Positions 7,084-16,326 are shown, numbered from the stretch's first letter. The stretch is 37,201 bases of DNA from Microcoleus sp. CSU_2_2 (GCA_012035135.1 JAAUPI010000025.1:1-37201); one strand, 5' to 3'. Notes: generated by a model from the sequence alone, not told the origin. A program made the numbers and translations.

Positions 7084-10000
7084 TTAAAATTTATATTTTT
7101 TTTTCTCGATACCCTCACAAAGATGAGATTCGCTGCTTTCTTTCAAACGATTGTTTGTCTTCAAATAATCGTGCAGCCAATTACAACCGGACGCTACGAG
7201 TTGCTCTAAGTTTAAAGTTTTTAACTCTAAACCATCAAGGCTCCAGATGTTGACAGTTCCATCAAAACTGGCACTAGCAATGGTTTTACTATCTGGGCTA
7301 AAACTTACACTACTGACTCCGCGACTGTGCCCCTTTAATGTTCTAAGTTCCTTACCATCCAAACTCCAAAGTTTGATGGTTTTGTCATTACTGCCACTAG
7401 CAATAATCTTGCCGTTGGGGCTGAAAGCTACGTTAAAGATTCGCTCGCTATGTCCTTCTAAGGTTTTGAATTCTTTACCGTCGAGATTCCAGAGTTTGAT
7501 AGTTTTGTCATCACTGGTACTAGCAATAGTCTGACCATCACGGCTAAAATTTACGCTGAGGACTGTACCGCTATGACCTTTTATAGTTCGTAGGGGCAGT
7601 GCCTCCGTGCCTGCCCTGCTATCGAGATTCCAGAGTTTAATTGTTTTGTCATCACCAGCACTAGCAATGATTTTACTGTCAGGGCTGAAGATTGCGCTAA
7701 AAATTATACCGCTATGTCCTTTGAAAGTTCGTAGGGGCAGTGCCTCCGTGCCTGCCCTGCCATCTTTAATCCAGAGTTTGATTGTTTTATCATTACTGGC
7801 GCTGACAATCATATTGCCATCAGGGCTGAAACTTACGCTTTCAACAGCATCGCTATGACCTTTTAGAGTTTGTAGGGGCAATGCCTTCATGCCTGCCCTG
7901 CCATCAAGATTCCAAAGTTTGATAGTTTTGTCTTCACCAGCGCTAGCAAGAGTTTTGCCATCAGGACTAAAACTTACGCTATAAACCTGGTCAAGATGCT
8001 GGTCTAGGGTTTGTAAGAGACGACCATTACTATTCCAAAGTTTGACCGTTTTGTCAATACTGGCACTAGCAAGAATCTTGCCATCAGGACTGAAACTGAC
8101 ACTATGGATTCTATCGCTATGACCCTTTAGGTTTGCCAGTAAAGTATGTTGAGTCTTCCATAATTTAATAGTATTGTCGGCGCTACCACTAGCAATCGTT
8201 TGGCCGTCGGGGCTGAAGCTTATACCTAGGAGTCCAGTAGTATGCCCCAGAAAGGTCATGAGTTCGCTACCGTCGCGACTCCATAGTTTAATTGTTGCAT
8301 CACCGCTGGCTGAAGCAAGGGTGTTACCGTCAGGGCTAAACCTTACACCATAAACTGGTGAATTATGTCCTGCCAAAGTTCTACTCGATCTAAAATTGTT
8401 ATTCCACAGCTCGATCGTTTTGTCTAAACTAGCACTAGCAAGAGTTTTACCGTCAGGGCTGAAACTCACGCTTACAACCATATCGCTATGAGTATTTAAA
8501 GTTTTCAACTCTTTACCTTCAATGCTCCAGATTTTAACTGTTTTGTCTCCACTACCACTAGCAATAGTCTTACCGTCAGGGCTGAAAGTGACGCTAAAAA
8601 CCGCGCCTTGATGCCCTTTTAAGGTGTTGAGTAAAGTACCGCTTTCAAGACTCCATAGTTTAACGGTGTTGTCCTTACTAGCGGAGGCAATCAGTCGCCC
8701 ATCTCGGCTAAAACTTACGCTATGAACTGAATTGCTATGACCCGACAAAGTTCTTAACAACTGCCCGTCAAGACTCCAAATTTTGATGGTGTTGTCCTGA
8801 TTTCCTGAAACAAGCAGCCGCCCATCGGGGCTGAAACTTAGGCTGTAGACATCAGCACCCACGTCTATAGTTTTTAGCAACTGACCGTTCAGGCTCCAAA
8901 GTTTAATAGTGCGGTCCACACTGCCACTAGCAATTGTCTTGCCATCGGAGCTAAAATCCACACAGGAGACTGTACCGTCATGTCCCTCCAAGCGATTCCG
9001 TTCTTGTATTTCGTCAAGTGTTTGTTTGAGTTGTTTTTCAACCCGATTTTTGAGTTCTATAGGTGCATCAATTTCGAGTAATTGACGACCTGCTTTGACA
9101 CTATTCACTAATGCTTCAAGCTGATTGTTTGAGTTGAAATCAACTGTAGATAAAGCATTCAGTTCAACAATTTCTGCCAATCTTTTTTGATGCTCTGCTT
9201 TCCTGACACGGATGTCTGCCCATTTGACTAAGATTACGATCGAAACACAGACGATCGACAGTACAAAAAATCCAAAGCCAATTATCCGCCGAGCTTTCTT
9301 TTGTGCCTTAATTAAAGTCTGATTGGCTTCAGTTAGTGTTAAGTTAGCTTCACTTAATATCTGACTTGCCTCTTGTTCTGCATCTAAAGCAATTTGAATA
9401 TTTTGCTTCTCCAACTCTAGACTTGCTGCTAAAAACTGATAATCCAAATCGCTTAAACTTTTACCTTCTGCCCATGCTTGAGCATTCCGCAATTCCTGCC
9501 CGCGCAAAAGCTGTGAATAATCTTGACCTGAAGATGCTTCCCAACCACTAATCGCCTCTGCATAAGGACGCACCGCAGCTAGCTTTTTCTCAACCCAACC
9601 CCCATCAAATACCTCTTGATAAATGCGATTGTAAACTCTCAAAAAGCCATGCTGCTTAACTACTAACCCAGAGATCCGCAATTGCATTTGTTCAAAACTA
9701 TCATCGCTGGCAATCTCGCCCGATCGCAAAATTTGTTGGTACAATCCTAACAATCTAGAGATTCGCTGTTCGTTACTCAGGATGCGATCGCATATTGTCT
9801 GTAAATGCTGTTGTTTATCCTGCACCCACCAATTCTCTACAATCCGTTCCCGTACAATTGTAGCTATCCACTCTGATTCGCTAGAAAGATGACAGCGTAA
9901 AGGATATGCACTAAACAGTTGACACAACCATTGCGTGAGAAACGGTTGCCCGCCCGTCCATTTTAAGATTTCTTTTAACACTGTTTTGGGATTGTCAACT

Positions 10001-10680
10001 ACTCCAATCAGTCCTTGTTCTAAAGCCTCGGTTTCCTCTAGTTGAAAGCCAGTCAGTTCAACGGATCGACTATCAATATTAAAAGACGTACACTTGTGAT
10101 TTTCAATCAAGTCCTCAGGTGTTGCGACTCCCAGCAATGCAAAAGTGAGGCGATTATATTTTCGCTTGTCTGCACGTTTGTTATAACAGCTACGAATAAA
10201 AGCAAAAAAATCGTCTTTGAACTTGAGATTCAGAACATTATCAATTTCATCAACGAAGATAACAATATTTTGATTAACGTTGCCTAGGAGTTCTTCTGAG
10301 ACAAACTTACTCAATCGCATTAAGGGAGGAAGATATTGATACTTGTACCACCAATCTCCCGGATCGACTTCCAAATTGAATCCACTTACTAGCAGGCTGA
10401 GGAAACCGCCAAAAAATTCATCCGGCGTTACTTCATAACTGCAAATATCCCTCATTTCAATTCCACAACAAGCATATCCTTCTTTTTGCAGTCTTCCCAT
10501 TGTTCGTACCCGCAAACTGGATTTACCCATCTGTCGGGAGTTTAAAACATAACAAAATGAACCGTTTTTTAACCCTTCATAAAGTTCGCTGTCTGCCTGT
10601 CGCACTACATAAGTGGGCGCAGATTCTGGGAGACTTCCCCCTACTTGATAAGAGTTGTGCTTGTTGTGCGTTGAGTTCAT
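7084..10680 (-). CDS. AAA-like ATPase with transmembrane helix and 14 WD40 repeats
   Basis: The 1198-aa protein has an N-terminal AAA-like (AAA_35 type) ATPase domain with Walker [10 protein letters not shown] near residues 47-55 and Walker [10 protein letters not shown] near 138-147. A Leu/Ala-rich coiled coil (about 420-460), one membrane helix (about 465-485), a second helical linker and 14 WD40 repeats (about 563-1150) follow, enough for two seven-bladed propellers. This STAND-like design is common in filamentous cyanobacteria and suggests a membrane-tethered sensor or scaffold; the ligand is unknown. WD repeats 9-11 each carry an extra RAG(T/M)(E/K)ALPL segment encoded by a dispersed repeat (7590-7618, 7731-7760, 7872-7900). 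A second AAA-like gene lies just upstream on the same strand. Confidence 0.85.
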   Translation of the reverse strand: MNSTHNKHNSYQVGGSLPESAPTYVVRQADSELYEGLKNGSFCYVLNSRQMGKSSLRVRTMGRLQKEGYACCGIEMRDICSYEVTPDEFFGGFLSLLVSGFNLEVDPGDWWYKYQYLPPLMRLSKFVSEELLGNVNQNIVIFVDEIDNVLNLKFKDDFFAFIRSCYNKRADKRKYNRLTFALLGVATPEDLIENHKCTSFNIDSRSVELTGFQLEETEALEQGLIGVVDNPKTVLKEILKWTGGQPFLTQWLCQLFSAYPLRCHLSSESEWIATIVRERIVENWWVQDKQQHLQTICDRILSNEQRISRLLGLYQQILRSGEIASDDSFEQMQLRISGLVVKQHGFLRVYNRIYQEVFDGGWVEKKLAAVRPYAEAISGWEASSGQDYSQLLRGQELRNAQAWAEGKSLSDLDYQFLAASLELEKQNIQIALDAEQEASQILSEANLTLTEANQTLIKAQKKARRIIGFGFFVLSIVCVSIVILVKWADIRVRKAEHQKRLAEIVELNALSTVDFNSNNQLEALVNSVKAGRQLLEIDAPIELKNRVEKQLKQTLDEIQERNRLEGHDGTVSCVDFSSDGKTIASGSVDRTIKLWSLNGQLLKTIDVGADVYSLSFSPDGRLLVSGNQDNTIKIWSLDGQLLRTLSGHSNSVHSVSFSRDGRLIASASKDNTVKLWSLESGTLLNTLKGHQGAVFSVTFSPDGKTIASGSGDKTVKIWSIEGKELKTLNTHSDMVVSVSFSPDGKTLASASLDKTIELWNNNFRSSRTLAGHNSPVYGVRFSPDGNTLASASGDATIKLWSRDGSELMTFLGHTTGLLGISFSPDGQTIASGSADNTIKLWKTQHTLLANLKGHSDRIHSVSFSPDGKILASASIDKTVKLWNSNGRLLQTLDQHLDQVYSVSFSPDGKTLASAGEDKTIKLWNLDGRAGMKALPLQTLKGHSDAVESVSFSPDGNMIVSASNDKTIKLWIKDGRAGTEALPLRTFKGHSGIIFSAIFSPDSKIIASAGDDKTIKLWNLDSRAGTEALPLRTIKGHSGTVLSVNFSRDGQTIASTSDDKTIKLWNLDGKEFKTLEGHSERIFNVAFSPNGKIIASGSNDKTIKLWSLDGKELRTLKGHSRGVSSVSFSPDSKTIASASFDGTVNIWSLDGLELKTLNLEQLVASGCNWLHDYLKTNNRLKESSESHLCEGIEKKKYKF
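7590..7618. repeat. Intergenic-type repeat inside WD40 coding sequence, copy 1
   Basis: The repeat gtaggggcagtgcctccgtg plus cctgccctg is read in frame as RAGTEALPL on the reverse strand, between WD blades 11 and 12. The same family occurs outside genes at 12533-12560. Confidence 0.7.
7731..7760. repeat. Intergenic-type repeat inside WD40 coding sequence, copy 2
   Basis: An identical in-frame copy lies between WD blades 10 and 11 and encodes RAGTEALPL. Its spacing of about 141 bases from copy 1 equals one enlarged WD unit. Confidence 0.7.
7872..7900. repeat. Intergenic-type repeat inside WD40 coding sequence, copy 3
   Basis: A slightly diverged copy (gtaggggcaatgccttcatg) lies between WD blades 9 and 10 and encodes RAGMKALPL. 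The divergence suggests it is the older copy or has been under less gene conversion. Confidence 0.7.
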
Positions 10681-10752
10681 ATAGCAAGTCTAAATCATCG
10701 GTACAATCTATCTCTTACTCCCTCCCCTTACTAAGATGAGGGTTTTTGTTTC

Positions 10753-10874
10753 GGGTGCATCTCACTTTTGAAGAGGGCGAAGCATTCCGGCCGATAAGTT
10801 ATTAGTCAGAAGCTCATATTTACTGCCGGAATGCTTCGCCCCTACAGATATATTTGCAAAAATGAGATGCACCC
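10753..10874. mobile_element. 122-bp MITE with 8-bp target duplication
   Basis: The ends are gggtgcatctca and its inverted partner tgagatgcaccc, followed inside by a shared gggcgaagcattccggc segment on each arm. The element is flanked on both sides by tttgtttc (10745-10752 and 10875-10882), an 8-bp direct repeat expected of a target-site duplication. There is no coding capacity, so a transposase elsewhere must have moved it. Flanking cttactccctcccctt sequences also occur on both sides. Confidence 0.8.
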
Positions 10875-10950
10875 TTTGTTTCTTACTCCCTCCCCTTGAG
10901 TTCGGGGAGGGTTGGGGTGGCGTAAAAACTTTACTGCTCGTTTAAACCCA

Positions 10951-12297
10951 CTATAGGTTATGTTGAAAGCGATCGCTAAAATACTGGCGGTACAATTCAT
11001 AACGTGCCGTTGCACTATTGTTAAAAAGCTTCACCAGTCCCAAATCATTTAACTTCACTACCACATTTTGATTTAAATGAGAGTTAAATTCTACGGGAGA
11101 ATCAGCTAGAACTATCTGTTGAAAAGCACAAGCCAATTCGGAATTAGATTGCAAATTCCTCCAGTGTCTTTCTAAGTGGCGGCTGTAGATTCCCCATGCT
11201 GTGTGAGATGTTTGCAGCAATTCTTCAAGAGTTGTATCTTGTTGTGCTAGATGTTCGATCGCATCTGCTACTAAATAGGGATGTCCTCCCACTACAGCCA
11301 TTAATTGCGTAACTTTTGCTAAATCCCAATCCAGTCCGTACTGCCGTGCTAAATCTAGCACTTGCCCTTGGTTGAAGTCTGTTAATGTCATCTCGCATCC
11401 AGCATTAAACGGCGACTGATTGATATCAACCTCAGTATAGATTTCCGAATGCAATACAATTTGTCGAAATTGCCGCCAGATTTGGCGAGTTTTAGCGTCT
11501 TCATGCCACGTTCGCAACATTCCTAAAAACTCGCTGGCAATTTCCCGATACGGAAAAATTCGGTCTACCTCATCTAAAGCCAAGACTAAGGGACTTTCGT
11601 CCGGTAACAAATACTTTTCAAAGTAGCTGCGGCATTTAATCTTGCTATTTCCAATACTCTTGCGCCAATGTTCTTCAACGCTTGCAGGCAACTCAAATCT
11701 GTCGGCGATGATATTACAAAAACCCTGCAAAAATTTATCCAAGTTGCCGAAATCTTCTTGAGTCACATCCCGCAGGTTTAAAACTGCTGTTCGATATCCC
11801 TTTTGTTCGGCGTAATGTATAAGTCTTGAAATTAATTCGGTTTTTCCTGTCTGCCAAGGCGCTTTAATTCGCAACAAACATCCGGGCTTGATAATCTCTG
11901 AGTAACAACGTTCTTCAATAGGAGGGCGTTCTATATAAACAGTAAAATTCTGCTCTATTGATTTGGGAGATTGCGGTTCTACCAAAGGTGCAAGTAGCGT
12001 AATTCCATGAAGGCGCCGTCTTTCCCATTCTGTTCTCAAGGGTTGCCGAAAAGTTTTTTTACTAACTGTTTTTCCTAATGCTTCTGAAAGCTTACTCCAT
12101 AACTGCTTGCCAACCCCTGTAATGTGACCCGTAGAATAACCAACCTTTTCGGCGATTTCATGATAATCCTTGTCTTCCCAACAACCTTTGAACACATCTT
12201 CTTCAAGGTTAGTTAAATTTTTGCTGGTTTGGAGATTTATTATTTCGTTAGCAAATTCAACTGCGACTTCGCAAATAAATTCTGAGTCTGAGTTCAT
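10951..12297 (-). CDS. AAA-like ATPase with N-terminal HTH-type domain
   Basis: The product (448 aa from the chosen start) has an N-terminal helical domain (about residues 1-85) resembling the HTH-like N-terminus of cyanobacterial vWA-MoxR-associated and WD40 proteins, with DVFKGCW and YHEIAEKVGYSTGHITGVGKQLW visible. An AAA-like domain follows, with Walker A APWQTGKT near 145-152 and Walker B LVLALDEVDRI near 232-242. I chose ATG at 12297, because homologues begin just before this domain. A longer frame from GTG at 12351 adds 18 residues. The C-terminus is winged-helix-like and has no WD40 repeats. It lies about 270 bp upstream of the AAA-WD40 gene on the same strand, separated by a MITE. 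A regulatory or stress-sensing ATPase is likely. Confidence 0.75.
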   Translation of the reverse strand: MNSDSEFICEVAVEFANEIINLQTSKNLTNLEEDVFKGCWEDKDYHEIAEKVGYSTGHITGVGKQLWSKLSEALGKTVSKKTFRQPLRTEWERRRLHGITLLAPLVEPQSPKSIEQNFTVYIERPPIEERCYSEIIKPGCLLRIKAPWQTGKTELISRLIHYAEQKGYRTAVLNLRDVTQEDFGNLDKFLQGFCNIIADRFELPASVEEHWRKSIGNSKIKCRSYFEKYLLPDESPLVLALDEVDRIFPYREIASEFLGMLRTWHEDAKTRQIWRQFRQIVLHSEIYTEVDINQSPFNAGCEMTLTDFNQGQVLDLARQYGLDWDLAKVTQLMAVVGGHPYLVADAIEHLAQQDTTLEELLQTSHTAWGIYSRHLERHWRNLQSNSELACAFQQIVLADSPVEFNSHLNQNVVVKLNDLGLVKLFNNSATARYELYRQYFSDRFQHNL

Positions 12298-12488
12298 AAA
12301 TTCAAAATGATGTAAAATTTCTCTCCAAATCCACGGTAATCTAGCAGTCACCGGGCGCGGTTAGGAGGTGGATGATTGCTGAAACCCTTAATATCTTTGG
12401 ATAGGCTCAGGGCAACGCTCCTGACTCCTAAATCCGGCTATAAGATCTAATCATGCGGCTGCCACCAACAATCGTCCGGACATTTCTT

Positions 12489-12609
12489 ATACCAATTTCC
12501 TAAAATAGCGCTACATATTTACCCCCCCAACCGGGGCAGGCACGGGGGCACCGCCCCTACAAGGTGGGGCTATAGTTGTATCTGTAGCAAATGTTTATCA
12601 AATTGGTAT
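12489..12609. mobile_element. MITE-like repeat with ataccaattt ends
   Basis: The left end ataccaattt is the inverted partner of aaattggtat at the right end, and inner segments also pair (tacatattt with aaatgttta). The interior holds a copy of the gtaggggcggtgcc family (12533-12560, reverse orientation), so one repeat seems to sit inside another. No coding capacity. The rest of the 12298-12758 gap shows no gene. Confidence 0.55.
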
Positions 12610-12758
12610 TAGTCAATAGTCTGAAACCCTTGATTGTCCGTTGGTAACTCGATTGTCGAATCGCCCTGATTAATTGATCGATCGCTTCGATAGAATGATC
12701 TGTAGTAGCAATTCCATTTAATCGGCGACCGGGAGCTGCGCTTTTTAGGTAAAACATC

Positions 12759-12787
12759 TTGACAGTAAAAATGCGGTAGTGTATTAT
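12759..12787 (+). promoter_or_regulatory. Consensus sigma-70 promoter
   Basis: TTGACA at 12759-12764 and TATTAT at 12782-12787 are separated by exactly 17 bases, an almost perfect group 1 sigma factor promoter. Transcription should start near 12794, 25 bases before the ATG of a small basic ORF. Confidence 0.75.
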
Positions 12788-12818
12788 AAATGTAGTGCAA
12801 TTAATTAAAAGTAAAAAC

Positions 12819-13094
12819 ATGAGACTAAAAAGTTGGGAGTCTCCCCGCAGTGAGGGCAGAAACTCCAAAGGTAAAGGCGGTTCGGCTAGAGCCCGACAGC
12901 TCAAAAAGCAACAGCAAACTCTGCGAAAACAGCTAAAAGCGCAAAATGCTCCGTTAAAAGATCGCCCGAATCATAAACCGAACCATAAATTAAACAATAA
13001 AGGGAAGGAAACCAATATTTCCTTCCCTGATTTTTTTTGTTTCTACTCATGCACGCTGGATGTTCGGACAAATAGTGCGATCGATCGCGTCTAG
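12819..13094 (+). CDS. Small basic hypothetical ORF (91 aa), coding status uncertain
   Basis: From ATG 12819 the frame encodes a very basic, Lys/Gln/Arg-rich peptide: SKGKGGSARARQLKKQQQ followed by a short helix and NHKPNHKLNNKG. The first 60 or so residues look like a genuine nucleic-acid-binding-type or ribosome-associated small protein, though I know no family. The frame then runs through a strong terminator hairpin at 13001-13038, so the C-terminal 30 residues are unlikely to be made unless the terminator is leaky. Alternatively the 245-nt promoter-to-terminator unit is a small RNA, or the gene has lost its stop codon by frameshift. Confidence 0.35.
   Translation: MRLKSWESPRSEGRNSKGKGGSARARQLKKQQQTLRKQLKAQNAPLKDRPNHKPNHKLNNKGKETNISFPDFFCFYSCTLDVRTNSAIDRV
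13001..13038 (+). terminator. Strong rho-independent terminator
   Basis: Arms agggaaggaaa and tttccttccct are perfectly paired with a 6-base loop and followed by eight T residues. With the promoter at 12759 it defines a transcript of about 245 nt. Confidence 0.85.
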
Positions 13095-13176
13095 CGACGG
13101 TTGCTCTTCCCAGCGGTTGAGAATTCCCTGCAATTCTGTATTTGTTGAACTTAACCTTGCCCAGCCTCTGAGGCCT

Positions 13177-13470
13177 TTAATAGGGAGGATTTTTCTTGGA
13201 CATATTGAGTACGGGCAACTGGGGTCGAGAAGAATGAGGAGGAAGATAGTATTCTGGAGCTGGTGCGGGCTGTTCGGCTCCCGATCGGTAGCTTTGCCAG
13301 AACTTCAGACCGATCGCCACCCCAGCAGTACCCAGCCCAAAAGCTAATAGAGAGCCACTTGCACCGATGCTGCCGATCGCTGCATCGACCACCCCCACTG
13401 TCACCACAAAGCTGGTAAGTGGGTCTTTACGGTAAGCTGACTTCAAAAGTCGCGTCCAGGAAGCATTCAT
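13177..13470 (-). CDS. Conserved cyanobacterial membrane protein (97 aa), function unknown
   Basis: The 97-aa product has a basic N-terminus, two hydrophobic segments (about residues 18-35 and 37-56) and a Pro-rich polar tail (PAPAPEYYLPPHSSRPQLP). It resembles small uncharacterised membrane proteins found across cyanobacteria. There are no cysteines. The ATG at 13470 follows an AT-rich leader and gives the expected N-in start. It stands as a single gene; the following 13471-13900 stretch holds only a hairpin and no gene. Confidence 0.65.
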   Translation of the reverse strand: MNASWTRLLKSAYRKDPLTSFVVTVGVVDAAIGSIGASGSLLAFGLGTAGVAIGLKFWQSYRSGAEQPAPAPEYYLPPHSSRPQLPVLNMSKKNPPY

Positions 13471-13867
13471 TCGGTTTTACTCTGTTATATATTATTTCTA
13501 CAATCTCTCAAACTTAGAGTTGGCGGGACGATCGCGATTTCTAGCTCAAAAACTAGCTTAACCTAAATTAATCGTCTCGCCATTGGGAATTGTACGTTCG
13601 CCCGGCCAAATTGCCAAGCTTGTCAAATTAAGTTTCTACCCGAGACACACCTCATAATTCCAGTAGTTGCTTGGAGATAACTTATATCTCAAGACCGACT
13701 GGTCGCTGGGCTTGTTTCCGACCTATAGCGATTCTCAAGAGCCGCGGGGGGTACATCGCGATCGATTCCCCCATTACCCATTACCAGCGGGAACCTCATC
13801 TATCTGAGAAAGGCTATACATATTCTATATTCTAATAAATTTCAGCAGTTGCCACCGTCAGGAAATC

Positions 13868-13903
13868 TCACACCGGCCGGTTCGATCGAAGCATGGTGTG
13901 AGG
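13868..13903 (-). terminator. Hairpin downstream of the hlip gene
   Basis: Arms ctcacacc (13868-13875) and ggtgtgag (about 13896-13903) pair around about 20 bases. It lies about 22 bases past the Hlip stop codon and is followed on the reverse strand by attt, a weak U-tract. Probable terminator. Confidence 0.45.
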
Positions 13904-13924
13904 CTGACCGCGTACTTGCTAAAA

Positions 13925-14095
13925 TTAGTTGAGACCCAGCCAAGACAGCAAACCCTGTCCTGTGACATACTCGATAATCAAAGTGATGCTAAAACCGATC
14001 ATCGCAGCTCGACCGTTAAGGCGTTCGGCGTAGTCGTTGAAGCCAAACTTTGGCTGTTCCAGCTTGGGAGTAGTGGTGGGTTGCAGTTGTGTCAT
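13925..14095 (-). CDS. High-light-inducible protein (Hlip, CAB/ELIP/HLIP family)
   Basis: The 56-aa protein has the chlorophyll-binding helix signature AERLNGRAAMIGF (about residues 24-36), where Glu, Asn and Arg bind chlorophyll in the family. One membrane helix runs to about residue 47 and the tail ends SWLGLN. Hlips sit in the thylakoid membrane and protect photosystem and chlorophyll-synthesis complexes under excess light. I start at ATG 14095 because the longer frame begins with TTG and adds residues not seen in Hlips; gagg lies 11 bases before this ATG. About 50 bases upstream, gttacaat (14147-14154) matches one half of the HLR1 high-light element; the second half is poor. The gene diverges from the DUF3611 gene. 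Confidence 0.9.
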   Translation of the reverse strand: MTQLQPTTTPKLEQPKFGFNDYAERLNGRAAMIGFSITLIIEYVTGQGLLSWLGLN

Positions 14096-14315
14096 TACTT
14101 TCAATACCTCGGGATGAATTCCAGTCAAATTTGAACTCGAATGTTAGTTACAATTCTTCAACATTTCTTCTTTTATTGTAAAGATAGTTAAGCAGCAGTC
14201 AACCGTCCCATCTCAAAAAAACCATTCCTTACTGGAATCCTTGTGAAGCGAGAGTCCCCACGCCTTTTGGCTGGGGAGTCTCAATAAAACCCAGCCATTT
14301 ACACCCTCGGAACAT

Positions 14316-14906
14316 ATGACAGATCAGTTAGATACCGAAAAGCTGCCACCAGCCGCCCAGCGAGTTGCTTTTGCCCTTCGTACAGCAGGCTGGGTTTGCT
14401 TCTGGGTGCAGTTAGTGCTAGCGGTGGTGGCGACGATAATTTTGTTGTTTGCCATTCCATTCGCCTTGCCTAGGGCTACCCCTACAGGGGGGACAACCGG
14501 TGCCGGCACCGGTGGTGGCGTATTTTTTGCAATTTGCGGGTTGATCGTGCTCGGATACAGCGTCTATCGGGCTTTTCGCTTTACTCGCCTGTCTAGAGAA
14601 ATTCGATCGCCCGCCAATGCTGTCCGTCCCAAAAAGGCAGACACCATTAAAGATGTACGACTGACACTGATGAGCAACATGGCGGGGATGCTACTGACGC
14701 TAATCGGAGCCGAAGCGATCAGCGGTACGCTGTTAGCCAAATCGCTAGCTCAGCCGCAAGCTTTCTTCGGTACCGCGATCGATTTGAGCAGATTTATTCA
14801 GCCACTGGATATATTTGTGGTACTGGCAAACACTCACGCTACTGTTGCTCATTTTGTCGGGATTGTCGCGACACTTTGGTTGCTCGATCGAATAAACAAA
14901 CAATAA
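14316..14906 (+). CDS. DUF3611 family membrane protein
   Basis: The 196-aa protein matches the DUF3611 family of cyanobacteria and plastids. Four hydrophobic segments are visible (about residues 26-50, 67-85, 117-138 and 168-190). Between them are a basic loop RLSREIRSPANAVRPKKAD and a Gly/Thr-rich loop near residues 56-68. The conserved opening, LPPAAQRVAFALRTAGWVCFW, supports the chosen ATG. Family function is unknown. It is divergent from the hlip gene, sharing a 220-bp intergenic region that should contain both promoters. The inverted repeat ggctggg...cccagcc at 14269-14296 lies in the leader. Confidence 0.85.
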   Translation: MTDQLDTEKLPPAAQRVAFALRTAGWVCFWVQLVLAVVATIILLFAIPFALPRATPTGGTTGAGTGGGVFFAICGLIVLGYSVYRAFRFTRLSREIRSPANAVRPKKADTIKDVRLTLMSNMAGMLLTLIGAEAISGTLLAKSLAQPQAFFGTAIDLSRFIQPLDIFVVLANTHATVAHFVGIVATLWLLDRINKQ

Positions 14907-14931
14907 AAAATTGAGAATTGGGCATCAGGAA

Positions 14932-14955
14932 ATTTTAGATTTTAGATTTTAGATT
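14932..14955. repeat. Heptamer array attttag, about 3.4 copies
   Basis: The same heptamer as at 3968-4006 lies just after the DUF3611 gene. Confidence 0.75.
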
Positions 14956-15005
14956 GAAGAATTGATGAGTGACTTTAATCTAAAATCTGCCAATAGACTA
15001 ATGAC

Positions 15006-15060
15006 TACTGCTTTCGGAGTCAACTGCTTTCGGAGTCAACTGTCAACTGTCAACTGTCAA
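15006..15060. repeat. Compound short tandem repeats
   Basis: Two copies of a 16-base unit (actgctttcggagtca) run directly into three to four copies of the heptamer aactgtc. They lie 70 bases upstream of the HTH membrane protein start codon. Confidence 0.75.
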
Positions 15061-15129
15061 AATCCGGAATCATCGCCAACCTGTCGAAGAACGTATTTAG
15101 ATACCTTCTAGCAAGACAACATAAATATC

Positions 15130-16326
15130 ATGGCACTGAAACCCGAGGCTTATTTTGGGGTGACAGACAACCCAACTATTGAAATTTCTCAAGAAAATTT
15201 TCGTTCTGTCCTTGGCCAAATAGAAAATGAACTTTTGTGCAGCGACACATACAGCCACGCTCTGGCTAGCTTGCAAACTATGCTGGGCGAAGCAGCCTCC
15301 GCTGCCGAAATTTTAATTAGAGCCGTTAGCCGAGAAGCTGTCAAGCTAGCATTTCAGCGGTTTCCCAAACAAACTAAAACTCAATTGCAAGCTGCCCCAG
15401 AGAGTTTTGTTGCTGAAAGTCCCGTTGTTGAGGCTGTTAGAAAATTGGAGCCACCAGCACCTGCTCCTGTGATCGCTGAAAATCGTGCCACTGAGGCTGT
15501 TAGAGAATTGGAGCCACCAGCGCCTGCTCCTGTTTTTTATTGGCGCAGTGCAGTTGCCGAAGCGATCCCGGAAATAAAATCGGACACTGAAAATAGAGAT
15601 CGAAATACTGACATTTCCCAAGAAAACGAACAACTGCCCCAAGACAAAACTCAACTCGAGTCGGCGGCACCCTCTACCGTGCTTGTTCCACGAAAATCCT
15701 TCCCTGGATTTGGTTTTCTCAAGAAGCAAAAAAAACTCACTAAGGAAGAAACAGCAGCAATAGCCCTTCAACACCGGAAAGATTGCTTGTGCGAATTGGG
15801 CCTAGAATTGCGAAAAGGGCGACAAATTCGCTCTTTGTCTCTCGATCAACTCCACAGTCAAACTTTCGTGCCACTGCACCACCTGGAAGCGATCGAAAAT
15901 GGGGAAATCGATAAATTGCCCCAAGATATTTACCTTAGAGGTTTTATCCGCCGGATCGGGGATGCTTTGGGACTCAACGGCCAGGCTATGGCGGATGCTT
16001 TACCTCTACCCGATCCGAGAGAAACTGCGAACCCGTATTTGTTGTCTGTTTCCAACTCCGAGTCAGATTCCGAATTTCAAATGCATCCGGTGCATTTGTA
16101 CCTCAGCTACACGGCTTTGATGGCTGGGGCTGTCGGAGGTGTAGCTTGGCTGTCGCAGCAACCCGTCGTACCTGTAAATGCAGCACCTCAAGTGACACCG
16201 CCGTCAGTTGCGCCGGCTCAGCAGCGGGAAGCCCCGACTCCTCAACCCGGTTTGAAGAAGTCTAACAGTCACGGGGGAATGATTATGGGGGCTGACATGG
16301 CGCCACCGGAAGTGATTTTTGGTTAG
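15130..16326 (+). CDS. RodZ-like helix-turn-helix membrane protein
   Basis: The 398-aa protein has an N-terminal helical region (residues 1-90), a Pro/Ala/Glu-rich linker containing a near-perfect duplication (AVRKLEPPAPAPV and AVRELEPPAPAPV, residues 98-136), and a HTH_25/Xre-like domain at about 218-290. In the last, LRKGRQIRSLSLDQL, LEAIENGEIDKLPQDIYLRG and FIRRIGDALGL are typical of RodZ. One membrane helix follows (about 322-342), then a Pro-rich periplasmic tail. RodZ links MreB filaments to the wall synthesis machinery in rod-shaped bacteria. The long N-terminal extension before the HTH differs from classical RodZ, where the HTH is at the very N-terminus, so the role may differ. The gene stands alone. 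Confidence 0.75.
   Translation: MALKPEAYFGVTDNPTIEISQENFRSVLGQIENELLCSDTYSHALASLQTMLGEAASAAEILIRAVSREAVKLAFQRFPKQTKTQLQAAPESFVAESPVVEAVRKLEPPAPAPVIAENRATEAVRELEPPAPAPVFYWRSAVAEAIPEIKSDTENRDRNTDISQENEQLPQDKTQLESAAPSTVLVPRKSFPGFGFLKKQKKLTKEETAAIALQHRKDCLCELGLELRKGRQIRSLSLDQLHSQTFVPLHHLEAIENGEIDKLPQDIYLRGFIRRIGDALGLNGQAMADALPLPDPRETANPYLLSVSNSESDSEFQMHPVHLYLSYTALMAGAVGGVAWLSQQPVVPVNAAPQVTPPSVAPAQQREAPTPQPGLKKSNSHGGMIMGADMAPPEVIFG

Noticed and set aside
12557..12904. 115-codon reverse frame
   Set aside because: It runs through a MITE end and a consensus promoter in the opposite direction; composition is not protein-like.
13925..14128. Longer Hlip start at 14128
   Set aside because: TTG codon and 11 extra residues not seen in Hlips; ATG 14095 preferred.
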